From: Neobacillus paridis
Lineage (GTDB): Bacteria; Bacillota; Bacilli; Bacillales; Cytobacillaceae
Direction: 5' to 3'
NCBI RefSeq assembly: GCF_016765675.1
Contig: NZ_JAESWB010000181.1
Location: forward strand, 124,001 to 188,000
DNA length: 64,000 nt
The notes below the pieces were generated by a model. That model worked only from the letters and a program-made list of their open reading frames with translations, was not told where the DNA came from and searched no databases. Positions 52,295 through 61,640 of the stretch are shown one piece after another. The position numbers and the translations under genes were made by a program. Within the stretch, counting starts at the first letter, position 1, and each line of letters begins with the position of its first letter.

Positions 52295-53620
52295 ATGATT
52301 CATATACTTATCAGGTACTTGGGAATTAAAACGAAGCTGCTACATGAGATCGTCAACGTGATTGAAGAACTCACCCCGCCGGACAAGGCGGTTCTTGATT
52401 TATTCGCCGGTTCGAATGTCGTTGGACAGGCCTTAAAGGAAAAATTCATTGTTTACACGAATGATATCCAGGAATACAGCTATATAACCGCCAAAGCGCT
52501 AATTGAATATACGAGTATGAACGACCTGAACAGTCTCAATGACGACATCATTTTTACCAGCGAATTCTATCACGATAATAAACAGACGCTTCTAGAAATC
52601 TTTCAAACTCCGATTCAGTATGAACGGGAATTACTAGGAAGGCTGCATCAATACAATGATGCGGATTTCAATGATTTTATTGAGCTGTATAACCATTCTC
52701 CGTTTTACACCGATTACCAAAACAAGCATGCTTCATTTGCTGATTGTTTAAGCTATTTTACCGAAGCGCATATTGAAAAATATCAAACAAAGGCAGTTGT
52801 TTTTCCTTATATTCTATTTAGTACCTATTACGGCAATCCGTATTTCAGTTTGGAGCAGTGTATCGAAATCGACAGTATTCGCTATGCGATTGACCGGCTT
52901 TATGAAACGGGAAAAATTACCGCAAAGCAAAAAGATATTTATCTTTCGGCATTACTGTATGTACTCCACAATATTGTTTGCAGCGTCGGTGACCATTTCG
53001 CCCAGCCGCAAATCATTCAGGAAGCCACAGACCGCTCGCGGTTGAAGATTAACCTGCGGGAAAGGAAAAAAATTATCGGTAAAAAACGTTTGCTCGTGCA
53101 AACATTATTTAATGAGAAAATTACCGAAATCAAAATGTTTTTAACAAATGGCCGGATTGAAAATAAAGCGTTCAACGAAGACTATGCAGAGCTTCTCTCG
53201 GATAAAAACGCGCAAATTTTGGCCGAGATCGGCACCGTCTATATCGATCCACCTTATACGAACGCGCATTATTCGCGGTTTTATCACATTCCCGAAACAC
53301 TGGTAAAATATGACTATCCTGATATCCAATTTAACGGACGTTATCGCACGGACCGCTATCAATCCAATTTTTGCATTAAAACGAAGGCGTATGAAGAATT
53401 CGACCAGATGCTGCAAAAATGCAGCTTTTATCGGTTAAATTGTGTGATCAGTTACTCCAATACGTCCCAGTGTATCCTGGAAATTGACGATATCATCGGA
53501 ATTTGTCAAAAGCATTATCAACACGTCAACATCAACCAAGTGGATCATATGTACCGCAACTTTGGCCAAAAACCAAATAGGGTTACGGCGAAGGAATTTA
53601 TTATATCCTGTCAAATATAG
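52295..53620 (+). CDS. D12-class N6-adenine DNA methyltransferase (first of two)
   Basis: A 441-residue DNA methyltransferase. Motif X is IRYLGIKTKLL at the N-terminus, the AdoMet-binding motif I is VLDLFAGSNVVG (~33-44) and the catalytic motif IV is YIDPPYTNAHYSRF (near residue 310), all in the X-I-TRD-IV order of the D12 (Dam/MboII-like) class. DPPY indicates N6-adenine methylation. The large region between motifs I and IV is the target-recognition part. GGAGGAC lies six bases before the ATG at 52295. It is nine bases from a second, different D12 enzyme; two enzymes suggest an asymmetric site with each methylating one strand. Confidence 0.9.
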   Translation: MIHILIRYLGIKTKLLHEIVNVIEELTPPDKAVLDLFAGSNVVGQALKEKFIVYTNDIQEYSYITAKALIEYTSMNDLNSLNDDIIFTSEFYHDNKQTLLEIFQTPIQYERELLGRLHQYNDADFNDFIELYNHSPFYTDYQNKHASFADCLSYFTEAHIEKYQTKAVVFPYILFSTYYGNPYFSLEQCIEIDSIRYAIDRLYETGKITAKQKDIYLSALLYVLHNIVCSVGDHFAQPQIIQEATDRSRLKINLRERKKIIGKKRLLVQTLFNEKITEIKMFLTNGRIENKAFNEDYAELLSDKNAQILAEIGTVYIDPPYTNAHYSRFYHIPETLVKYDYPDIQFNGRYRTDRYQSNFCIKTKAYEEFDQMLQKCSFYRLNCVISYSNTSQCILEIDDIIGICQKHYQHVNINQVDHMYRNFGQKPNRVTAKEFIISCQI

Positions 53621-53629
53621 GTGGTTTTC

Positions 53630-55213
53630 ATGAACAAATATATGGGAAACAAGGATCGGGTCCTTGATTCTATTTATAAGGAAATAGTTGAATTTACCGG
53701 CGGCGATTTTCAGACCCTTTTCGATGCCTTTGCCGGTACCAATAACGTCGGAAAATTTTTCAAACAAAAGGGTTATCGGATTATCGCTAATGATATTAAT
53801 GATGTTTCCTTTGTATTGGGAAAAGCCTATATCGAAAATAATCAGTACCCGGCGTTTAAAGGATTGTTCAGTGATGTGAACGATGATTTTTACAGCTGCC
53901 GGCGGTTGAAGCAAGCCGTGGATTCCGCTGATTTCACCAGTTTGATGAATAAGCTTGTGGCCTTAAACAGCCAAGTTTTTCACCCGGAACATTTAACCGA
54001 AGACTATGATCGGATTGTGATGGTGTTAACCTATTTATCGTTTCTTGCCGATCGACGCGACTATTCCTCTGATGATGGGGCGGACTTCACGATAACCGAA
54101 GAGAATTTTATTTTTCGCAATTACTGTGAAGAGGGCGCCAATTCTGAGTATGTCAATCTTGTCACCTGGAAAAGCCTTAAGGCACAGGCAACTGCACTAA
54201 AAAAGCTAATTGCAAAGCTTGAGGCCGCGGGACCGGAAGAAAAGGCAAAAATCGAAAAAACCGTTGATGAAGTCACCGCCTATTTTGAATCGTTCGGGGA
54301 AAAGCCGTTTGCGATGGCTAAGTTTACCAATGGATTATCATTAATCGGCAGCTTATGCGAAAGTGAAATCGTGCAGCAAGACGCCTATGTGCATGCCAAG
54401 CTTGTCGGGATCTATGAAAAATTATTGAAGTTGAAAAACCGCAATAACCATATTGGCCGAAGGATGTTTTTCACAAAGGAACATGGTGAACGGATCGACC
54501 TGATTTTAAATATCATTCTGTATTGGTTCCGGAATCGGATTATTTCCGAACAGGAATACTATTATTTGCTTTGTTCTCTGCTGGAGTCGGTTGCCTTGTT
54601 TTCAAATACGAGTGCCACCTACCAGGCCTTTTACAAGACTTATCGGCCAAATACGCTGCAGGAATTTCGCTTGGTGATTCCGGAGGTGATTACAAGTGAC
54701 AGAGAGCATCTTGTCTATCAGCAGGATACCTTCAATTTGATTGGAGAGATCGATGCTGCTTCCAGCGTCCTGTATCTTGACCCGCCATACAATTGGCGGC
54801 TGTATGATTCAAACTATCATCTATTAAATCTGATTGCTAAGTATCATACGATTCCTGATTTAACCGAATACGAAAAAGGAATTATTGGGGCGTCGGGGGA
54901 GTACCGCCTTGGGAAAGAGTATGATTATACCAATTATAATCGCCGGAGTACGTTCGAGGAGCTGTTATTCCAATTGGTGATGAAATCAAACTCAGACTAT
55001 ATTGCCATCAGCTATTCCAATAGTGAAAGCAATCATAATCGCGAGGCGATTGAAGACAGCATTCAAGTCATCAGTGACTTTTTTCAAAATCCAGCCCATT
55101 TCAGCGAGTTCAAGGTCGTCAATCTCAACCAAATTTACAACTTTGAAAGCCGGAAAAACCAGAAAAAGACACCGATCACTGAATTGCTTTTCCTTGCCAA
55201 GAAAAACAACTAA
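53630..55213 (+). CDS. D12-class N6-adenine DNA methyltransferase (second of two)
   Basis: A 527-residue methyltransferase. Motif X MNKYMGNKDRVLD opens the protein, motif I is LFDAFAGTNNVG (~30-41) and motif IV is LYLDPPYNWRLYDSNYH (about 385-400). It is longer than the first enzyme and only family-related to it. AGGTGG precedes the ATG at 53630. It is convergent with the McrB/McrC-like operon and shares a bidirectional terminator with it. It probably provides self-protection for the second strand of the recognition site. Confidence 0.9.
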   Translation: MNKYMGNKDRVLDSIYKEIVEFTGGDFQTLFDAFAGTNNVGKFFKQKGYRIIANDINDVSFVLGKAYIENNQYPAFKGLFSDVNDDFYSCRRLKQAVDSADFTSLMNKLVALNSQVFHPEHLTEDYDRIVMVLTYLSFLADRRDYSSDDGADFTITEENFIFRNYCEEGANSEYVNLVTWKSLKAQATALKKLIAKLEAAGPEEKAKIEKTVDEVTAYFESFGEKPFAMAKFTNGLSLIGSLCESEIVQQDAYVHAKLVGIYEKLLKLKNRNNHIGRRMFFTKEHGERIDLILNIILYWFRNRIISEQEYYYLLCSLLESVALFSNTSATYQAFYKTYRPNTLQEFRLVIPEVITSDREHLVYQQDTFNLIGEIDAASSVLYLDPPYNWRLYDSNYHLLNLIAKYHTIPDLTEYEKGIIGASGEYRLGKEYDYTNYNRRSTFEELLFQLVMKSNSDYIAISYSNSESNHNREAIEDSIQVISDFFQNPAHFSEFKVVNLNQIYNFESRKNQKKTPITELLFLAKKNN

Positions 55214-55252
55214 AAAAATGGTCAGGCACCTCGTTACGGCGCCTGACATTTT
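55214..55252. terminator. bidirectional terminator made of a GTCAGGCACC palindrome
   Basis: GTCAGGCACC (55221-55230) pairs with GGCGCCTGAC (55238-55247), with an A-run before and a T-run after. It closes both the methyltransferase and restriction operons. Confidence 0.85.
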
Positions 55253-56238
55253 TATACAAAAGGAATCCCCGTCCCGATGGAAATGCTATGCAGAATTTCA
55301 TTAAATTCCGGTTCGCTGAGTTCGTGGTAGAGAAATTCAGTTAAATCATGGATGGTGGCAGCTCCTGCGGCGGGCTTTTCCATTAGCCAATCCGGGTATA
55401 GATCCTTATCAACGGGAATATGATCGACAAATTCCTTCAGCAAATGATTAATATCCGTTTCTTGCTGCTGCAGCAGTTTTAATTGAAATGATTTAACGGT
55501 TTCTCTTAATAAAAAGCTTAAATAAAAGTAACGGGCCTCTTCCTTTAAGGCACTATATTGGAAGTTGCTGATTCTTTGGGCGATGGGTGAAGAAGTTCCG
55601 TCACTCAAAACATCATTAATAAAATCGGTAATATCCTCTTTTTTGGTTAATGATGTAAAATAGGCCTCATACAATTCCCTGTCCCCATATAGAATAATCG
55701 AAGTCAGCAGGGGATTGGTTGAAAAAACTTCCTTGGCATCAAACCCCGTCCGATGTTCAATATTTTTAACATACTTGGTTAGCCGAAATTTATGGGAGTA
55801 GGGCAATTTGCTAAAGATATCATGGAATCTAGCCATAATATAGGGCTGCTGACTGCCCGCTGACTTCAAATCACTTTCCCGCACTTTCAATAACAAAAGC
55901 CAGGTAAGAATATAAACATTCGGGCATTTTTTGTTATGAAAATAATCAATCGCCTTTTTGACAATATCACTTCTCGTCACATATTCCTGTTCAGTCTGGT
56001 GGTAGGGATTTTTAAATTTCACTTTATCTAAATGCTTATTTTTCTGTTTATCGGCCTCCACCGCTGCTGTTTTAGCATAGACATCCTCAATGTAGTTTAA
56101 GTAGGTGGAAAGCGTTTTGATATTGGTTGTAAAAATAAATGTCCGCTGGCCTTCCTCCACGGATGCCGACTTAAATCGTTTGATCCGCTCGGCATCGGCC
56201 TTCAGTCGATTGTATTCGGCAAACACAAAACTAGTCAT
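55252..56238 (-). CDS. unknown third protein of the McrBC-like operon
   Basis: A 328-residue soluble, helix-rich protein that I cannot assign. It is lysine- and glutamate-rich, with no signal peptide, membrane segment, nuclease or ATPase motif that I can see. Recurrent FLYHELSEPEFNEI-type helices occur at the C-terminus. Its ATG overlaps the McrC-like stop by four bases (ATGA), so it is translationally coupled and almost certainly part of the same complex or pathway. By analogy with three-gene restriction operons such as BsuMI, it may be a specificity or regulatory subunit. That is inference. Confidence 0.65.
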   Translation of the reverse strand: MTSFVFAEYNRLKADAERIKRFKSASVEEGQRTFIFTTNIKTLSTYLNYIEDVYAKTAAVEADKQKNKHLDKVKFKNPYHQTEQEYVTRSDIVKKAIDYFHNKKCPNVYILTWLLLLKVRESDLKSAGSQQPYIMARFHDIFSKLPYSHKFRLTKYVKNIEHRTGFDAKEVFSTNPLLTSIILYGDRELYEAYFTSLTKKEDITDFINDVLSDGTSSPIAQRISNFQYSALKEEARYFYLSFLLRETVKSFQLKLLQQQETDINHLLKEFVDHIPVDKDLYPDWLMEKPAAGAATIHDLTEFLYHELSEPEFNEILHSISIGTGIPFV

Positions 56239-57620
56239 TCTTGATCACCATCCAGATACATACTGAAACCATTTAGATAGCCGCTATCAATATTCGTTAA
56301 ATTGCCCTCGGTTAATTGCAGGGACATCACCTTGATGCGAACATCATCCTTGTAATCCTTATGATAAAAATCCCGTTCGCCATATTGGTCAGGATTATGG
56401 GCCACTAAAATCGCTTTGAACTCGTCGTGGAATAAATTTTTAAAATTATCCCAAACATAGACTAAATGCGTAATTTCCGGCTTGATTGAGACAAAATCTG
56501 CTTCGATATCCCAGCTGCGATTTTTCGCGTCAATCAGGATGGGCGTGCCCAAGATCGCCGGCGGATTTTGCTGATCAGCCGGATCGATTCTGATGACGAC
56601 GATATCCGGTATGGCATCGAGTGACCTTTCTCTCCCAGCCTGATCGACATAGGCCCATTTGATATCGGCATGTTGGATAAACCGTTTGCGATTCTGGAAC
56701 CACACCTGATACGTTTCATGATCAGTATAGATTTCGACGGCCGGCAGGTTTTCCTTTCTCGCCTTAAATAACGGGTAAAATTTCAGCCCAGAGGCCTTTT
56801 TCACCCTATCGCCCAAAAACAAGGCGACCTTGTAAAACAGCCAAATTTCAAATAATCGATCATCAAATTTCTCATTAAACATCCGAAAGTCAATTTTATT
56901 GATCGGAAGCTTCGCCAGCCCTTTTAATGACAGCAAACTTTCATATAATTGGATCAGTTCATTGTAAATCGGATTGATGATTTTCCTGTTTCTGTAGCGC
57001 TTCCTCACTTTATGCTTCAACCTGATATAGGTATCTTTATGAGAAAAACTGACCTTATACCGTTGTTTTAGGACGAGCTGAAACTGGCGCAGCGTCTTTC
57101 CTAAGCTGATCGTCTCTTTAATGACAGCCGTTTCCTGATGAACATCGATTTGTTTTAAGCTGAATTCGATTAAGTGAAGTAAATTGGCGATAATCTTGGC
57201 AGTTATTTGGTATTCCGGCACCTGAAAGGTGGTCTGCATTTTTTTCAAAGGGTATTGTTTCTCGGGGTTCTTCACCAATTTGTTCAGCTGGATATACCTG
57301 TCGATATCCAGCTCGCCGCTCGATAAATCTTCTGCAAAAAAATGCACTTCCCGGCGATGCTGCCTCAGACTCTTGATGATTTTGTGGATCAGCTTGTTCG
57401 TCTTTTCCAAGTTTGCCACCAGGCATAATAAAAATAAGGAATAGTAAAACGCCTTATTCTCGTCGTCCGCTTCATCCGTTAGTAGACTTTTGGTGATATC
57501 GTCATAGTCCGTTTGATAATCACCCGCAGAGAAAAACGAGGCGACAAGATGTTGGGTTTCTTCAAAGATATTTCGTCTCGGGAAATAGTTCAGCTTATCT
57601 AACATTTTGCTTAACCCCAA
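56235..57620 (-). CDS. McrC-like restriction nuclease subunit
   Basis: A 461-residue protein. The N-terminal two-thirds is helical. The C-terminal third has a PD-(D/E)xK nuclease core: IPDIVVIRID, then ILIDAKNRSWD (D...DxK) around residues 340-375. This is the layout of McrC and LlaJI R2, which dock onto a McrB-type GTPase and cut DNA. It starts two bases after the McrB-like gene ends. The sequence is divergent from E. coli McrC (longer N-terminus), so the assignment relies on the nuclease motif plus the neighbouring AAA+ gene. Confidence 0.78.
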   Translation of the reverse strand: MGLSKMLDKLNYFPRRNIFEETQHLVASFFSAGDYQTDYDDITKSLLTDEADDENKAFYYSLFLLCLVANLEKTNKLIHKIIKSLRQHRREVHFFAEDLSSGELDIDRYIQLNKLVKNPEKQYPLKKMQTTFQVPEYQITAKIIANLLHLIEFSLKQIDVHQETAVIKETISLGKTLRQFQLVLKQRYKVSFSHKDTYIRLKHKVRKRYRNRKIINPIYNELIQLYESLLSLKGLAKLPINKIDFRMFNEKFDDRLFEIWLFYKVALFLGDRVKKASGLKFYPLFKARKENLPAVEIYTDHETYQVWFQNRKRFIQHADIKWAYVDQAGRERSLDAIPDIVVIRIDPADQQNPPAILGTPILIDAKNRSWDIEADFVSIKPEITHLVYVWDNFKNLFHDEFKAILVAHNPDQYGERDFYHKDYKDDVRIKVMSLQLTEGNLTNIDSGYLNGFSMYLDGDQE

Positions 57621-57622
57621 AA

Positions 57623-58873
57623 TTATATACTTTCAATTCTCTGTAGTTCGATGAAACTGTGCGGGTACCTATTTACGATCATTTTCACTTCGTCCAGCTT
57701 ATCCGGTTCTTCCACTAACGCTTCACAGGCGGGAATCACCGTCATGCAGAGGGCCGCATCGATAACCTCAGTGAAAATGGCGGCCAGCAGATTGGCAAAC
57801 TGCTGCTTTTTATCTTGATCGGTTATATTGTCCAATAATTGGCGATAGGTAGTATCGTTTTTCAGCAGCTTTTCCGACTCATCGGGATCGATCCCCAATA
57901 AGGAAATTTCACTGCTCATTAAGCCCCGTCGTATTTTAAAATAATGAAAGGCAATTTTATAGGCATCAATCAGGAATGATGTTCCGAGCGGAAGGTACAC
58001 TCTAATATCATTAATGATTTGATTTAGTTTTGCCAGTACTTCTTCCTCAAAGTACTGGATCGATTCGTAGTCCGGGACTTCAATCAATTCCTCCGGCAGC
58101 TCGACATCCTGTAACGGACCTTTCTTGCTGGTAAGCAAATTAATGATTAAGGCATTTTCCTTCTGCCGATCTTCCGGCGGACCGATAAAAATCCATTTAA
58201 ATCTCCTCGTTAAGGCTTCGGAAAGCTCGGATGTGAAGGTGCGGTCATACTTATTCATGCTGCAAATCATTCGAAAGCGATTCGGGATGATGATTTCATG
58301 AAGATATTGATTGAACCCTTTTTGGTAGGCTAGTTTTAACACTTTATTTTCCGAACCCAATGCCGTAAATAACGGTCCCAAGCAGGCATCCATATCCGTG
58401 CGGTTAAACTCATCAATGACGGTAAAGGTGGTGATATAATCCTCCGTCAGCAACATTTTCTGATAACAATCGATAATCCCATCGGTAATGACACCATTCG
58501 TGGGCACAATCAGTTCCTGATATCCTCCATCAGGCTTCTTTGCATATTGGATGTTCCGCCCGCCGATTACTTTTCCAACATTCCAGTCACTGCTTGCCGT
58601 GTTCATATCAGGGTAGGCTCGATACAGCAATTTCGGAATGATCTCTGAGAGCGTTGTCTTTCCTGTCCCCGGTGGGCCATAAAGAATGATATGAAACCCG
58701 GCATTTAACGCTGATATGAAACTAAGTAAACTAAAGTGATCGATTTCGATGTAGTCCTGTATTTTCTTAAATAAATCTGCCGGATTGTCATACAACCATT
58801 TATTGACCAATAATTTATTTTCCGCCAGTGCGTTTAATTCCTCTTTCGTGATCTCATTGATCGCATCGATCAT
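57623..58873 (-). CDS. McrB-like AAA+ GTPase, restriction translocase
   Basis: A 416-residue AAA+ protein. Walker A is LYGPPGTGKTTLSE (~65-78), Walker B is FTVIDEFNRTDMD (~148-160), and the McrB-specific sensor/GTP motif MNxxDR appears as CSMNKYDRTFTSELS (~208). An arginine finger-like ALTRRF follows. It lacks the N-terminal modified-base-binding domain of E. coli McrB, which argues that specificity comes from another subunit. GAGGAGG lies eight bases before the ATG. It is the first gene of the three-gene restriction operon. Confidence 0.88.
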   Translation of the reverse strand: MIDAINEITKEELNALAENKLLVNKWLYDNPADLFKKIQDYIEIDHFSLLSFISALNAGFHIILYGPPGTGKTTLSEIIPKLLYRAYPDMNTASSDWNVGKVIGGRNIQYAKKPDGGYQELIVPTNGVITDGIIDCYQKMLLTEDYITTFTVIDEFNRTDMDACLGPLFTALGSENKVLKLAYQKGFNQYLHEIIIPNRFRMICSMNKYDRTFTSELSEALTRRFKWIFIGPPEDRQKENALIINLLTSKKGPLQDVELPEELIEVPDYESIQYFEEEVLAKLNQIINDIRVYLPLGTSFLIDAYKIAFHYFKIRRGLMSSEISLLGIDPDESEKLLKNDTTYRQLLDNITDQDKKQQFANLLAAIFTEVIDAALCMTVIPACEALVEEPDKLDEVKMIVNRYPHSFIELQRIESI

Positions 58874-58948
58874 TGTAAAACCTCCTCAAAAAACGGAAAA
58901 CTGCTTACTCAATAATTGATTATACGTCAAATCCAGTCACTGGCAAAA

Positions 58949-59053
58949 TTTACTTGCGGATAACCCTCGTTTACTTGCGCATAGCGCCATTTATCTTATG
59001 GATGCGACAACTTTACTTGCGCCCACAATCAATATACCTGCCGTATGCCGCCA
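58949..59053. repeat. five-unit array with a 21-bp period (TTTACTTGCG core)
   Basis: TTTACTTGCG starts at 58949, 58970 and 59012. Degenerate units TTATCTTATG and TATACCTGCC start at 58991 and 59033, all in exact 21-bp register. It lies between the permease stop codon and the McrB-like operon start. Confidence 0.85.
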
Positions 59054-59058
59054 TTCCC

Positions 59059-60396
59059 TTAATTGTCGACAAATTCATATTCCGGCGGTTTCACCCTAAA
59101 TCCTTTGGTGATCCACAGTAGAACTACAAACCCGATGACCAGCCAGGAAAATCCAAAAATAATCGCCAGCCGATCAAGGCTGAACCATAAATAAATCGTG
59201 AAGGCCAGGCCAATCAACGGGAACAGCCCATACCCAATAAAGCGTTTCCAACCTAACGTCGATTTATTTTTTAAATAATAAACAATAACGGACAGATTCA
59301 CGAACGTAAATGCGGTAAAGGCGCCGAAATTAATCAGCGACGTAGCCGTAACAAGGTTTAAAAATAAGGCACTCAGCGCCAAAATGCCGATAAAGATAAT
59401 ATTATATACAGGTGTCTGCCTTTCTTTATGAATATAGCCAAACCATTTATTTGGCAGAACGCCATCCCGGCCCATGGCATACATCAAGCGTGAGGCACTT
59501 GTCTGCGCTGCTAAACCGGATGCAATTACCGACGTAAGGGCGCCGCTGGTAAAAATAGATTGAAACATGATGCCACCGATATGCTTGGCAATTTCCGGGG
59601 AGGCTCCGTTAATATTGCTCAATAGCGAAACATCCGGGTATAGATTTTGCATAAAAAAGGTGACCGTTATAAAAAAGATGCCGCCGATTAAGGCAATCAG
59701 AAAGATCGCCCGCGGAATCGTTTTCGTCGGGTTAATCGCTTCTTCAGCTAACGTGGTAACGGCATCAAAACCAAGAAACGATAACGCCAGAATGGAAGCA
59801 CCGGAGAATAACAGGCGCAAGCTGATATCCTGGGAATAGAAAGGATTTACGGTAAAGCTGCCGCTACCTTCACCGCTTATAATGGCCCGGGCGGTTAAAA
59901 TGATAAAAAGAACAGCGACCAAAAATTGAAAAATAACAAATAAGGTATTGGCCGAAACGGCTACTTTAATCCCGGCAATATTCATAACGGTAATGATGAA
60001 CACAAAACTGACAATCCAAACCCAGACGGGAATATGGGGAAAACTTGCGGATAAATAAATCCCGGATAACAGGGCATTAATCATCGGTAAAAATAAATAA
60101 TCTAACAAGGCCGACCAGCCAACGAGAAATCCCAGCTCCGAACTGATCGTTTTTTTTGCATACGTATAGGCAGAACCTGCTTCAGGAAATAGCTGCGCCA
60201 TTTTCCCGTAGCTTAGTGCCGTGAATAATATTGCAATAGTTATTAAGACATACGAGGCAGGAACATGTCCATGTGTCTCAGCTGATACTACTCCAAAAGT
60301 ATCGAAAACGGCAAAGGGTGACATATAGGCAAGGCCCAGAAATACAATCGCCATCATCCCCAATGACCGTTTCAATGTTCCCTGTGAAGAATTCAA
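59059..60396 (-). CDS. APC-family putrescine permease, PlaP-like
   Basis: A 445-residue, 12-helix amino-acid/polyamine/organocation transporter. The N-terminal signature GLAYMSPFAVFDTFGVVSAE, the GHVPASY segment, FPEAGSAYTYAKKTI and DYLFLPMINALLSGIYLS closely match E. coli PlaP (YeeF), a low-affinity putrescine importer. It lies downstream of a GntR gene and the agmatine-deiminase cluster, which fits putrescine or agmatine transport. Import versus agmatine/putrescine exchange cannot be decided from sequence. Confidence 0.87.
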   Translation of the reverse strand: MNSSQGTLKRSLGMMAIVFLGLAYMSPFAVFDTFGVVSAETHGHVPASYVLITIAILFTALSYGKMAQLFPEAGSAYTYAKKTISSELGFLVGWSALLDYLFLPMINALLSGIYLSASFPHIPVWVWIVSFVFIITVMNIAGIKVAVSANTLFVIFQFLVAVLFIILTARAIISGEGSGSFTVNPFYSQDISLRLLFSGASILALSFLGFDAVTTLAEEAINPTKTIPRAIFLIALIGGIFFITVTFFMQNLYPDVSLLSNINGASPEIAKHIGGIMFQSIFTSGALTSVIASGLAAQTSASRLMYAMGRDGVLPNKWFGYIHKERQTPVYNIIFIGILALSALFLNLVTATSLINFGAFTAFTFVNLSVIVYYLKNKSTLGWKRFIGYGLFPLIGLAFTIYLWFSLDRLAIIFGFSWLVIGFVVLLWITKGFRVKPPEYEFVDN

Positions 60397-60512
60397 GCTA
60401 ATTCCTCCTTACTCAACATGGAAAAATGAATATTTCCTATTTAACTTCATTGTAGAATATTTTTCTTATAAAATATTTGTATTAATTGTGTCTTTATTTT
60501 GTAAAAATCCCC

Positions 60513-60562
60513 AATAAAAAAACCATACTATGGAGGTAATTTCCAAAGTCTGGTTTTAGCAA
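60513..60562 (-). terminator. terminator after the GntR gene
   Basis: On the minus strand AAACCA-ACTT-GGA pairs with TCCA-AGT-TGGTTT with mismatches and runs into TTTTTTTATT. It lies between the GntR gene and the permease gene. Confidence 0.6.
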
Positions 60563-60662
60563 AAAGAACGGGTATAGCAGAAAAATGAATTTTGTGGGCA
60601 TATAGAAGGCCGCTTTCTGTCCTCTAAAGCAGAAATACGGATTTTGAAGCCGCTTTCTCACC

Positions 60663-61415
60663 TTATAATTTCCTTCTGAATACCGAAAAATCAAATATAG
60701 CCGGATGAAAGTATTCCTGCGACAAAAGGACGGGCACATTGCTGGCTGTATAGCCCACTTCGTCCAAAAAGAGAAGGGCACGGCCGATCTCCACCTGAAA
60801 AATTTCAGCCAGTTTGGCATTAGCATTTACTGGTTTGACGTGGGACAGATCCGATTCAATTTGTTCCGAACACTTCTCCTTCATAAAATCAAAAATCGAT
60901 CTCTCAAAATCTTGAACCTCATATGATACCTGGATAATTCGAAGCGGCAGCATATCCGTAATGTGAACCGCAGGCAAGCCGTCAGCATTGATGACACTTT
61001 CGACCTGAAGAATTTCTTCACCGGGGTCCACCTTTAGCCGGGCAGCAATATTTTCATCGGCGGATATTTTTTCAAAATGAATATTTCCAACCGAAGGCTT
61101 GTATCCTTTTTGAGCCAAAACCTCGAGTATCTCCTGATCGATATCAAGGCGGGCTCCTGCCTCCAGCACATGGGTATTAATAATCGTACCGATTCCTCGG
61201 CGGCGGCTGATAAAGCCCTTTGATTCCAAGTCGGCCAGAACATCTCTAATGACGGTTCTGCTTACCCCCAAGATTACAGCCAGTTCTGCTTCAGGGGGAA
61301 GCCGGTTTAGATTCTGCGAAGCGGAATGTTTGATGAGCTGCATGATAGCCCGCTTTACCTTTTGAAATAGCTGTTCATTGTCAACCTTGAAGAATATTTC
61401 TTTTTCCAATTTCAT
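60663..61415 (-). CDS. GntR/HutC-family regulator of polyamine or agmatine genes
   Basis: About 250 residues. The winged-helix domain (LPPEAELAVILGVSRTVIRD, VLADLESKGFISRRRG) covers residues ~40-80, followed by a UTRA effector domain. It lies between the ptcA gene and the PlaP-like permease gene, all on the minus strand, so its natural effector is likely agmatine, carbamoylputrescine or putrescine (inference). The start is ATG at 61415 with AAAGGG only three bases upstream, an unusually tight spacing; the TTG at 61418 is an alternative. Confidence 0.83.
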   Translation of the reverse strand: MKLEKEIFFKVDNEQLFQKVKRAIMQLIKHSASQNLNRLPPEAELAVILGVSRTVIRDVLADLESKGFISRRRGIGTIINTHVLEAGARLDIDQEILEVLAQKGYKPSVGNIHFEKISADENIAARLKVDPGEEILQVESVINADGLPAVHITDMLPLRIIQVSYEVQDFERSIFDFMKEKCSEQIESDLSHVKPVNANAKLAEIFQVEIGRALLFLDEVGYTASNVPVLLSQEYFHPAIFDFSVFRRKL

Positions 61416-61579
61416 CAACCCTTTTATGATAGAGGTGTCCCCGGTTGCTTTTAAATCAAGCGCAGATATTATCTGCCACAGGTCAAAATCAAAGTAAACT
61501 TACCAATTCATCATATTAAAATTTATTTTCTGTTTCAAGCGTCATAACAAGAAATATTCTTCCCAATGAATAAACAAAC

Positions 61580-61630
61580 AGCTTTAAAAAACCCCGATAC
61601 GCCGTCAGTTGATCCGGATTTTTTAAAGCT
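61580..61630 (-). terminator. second terminator downstream of ptcA
   Basis: AGCTTTAAAAAA (61580-61591) pairs perfectly with TTTTTTAAAGCT (61619-61630). On the minus strand it contains GGGGTTTTTT. It backs up the terminator at 61641-61673. Confidence 0.7.
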
Positions 61631-61640
61631 GGAAGCTGTC

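Noticed and set aside
57623..58873. MoxR-type or dynein-like AAA+ instead of McrB
   Set aside because: The MNxxDR motif and the adjacent PD-(D/E)xK gene fit McrB; no VWA-domain partner gene is present.
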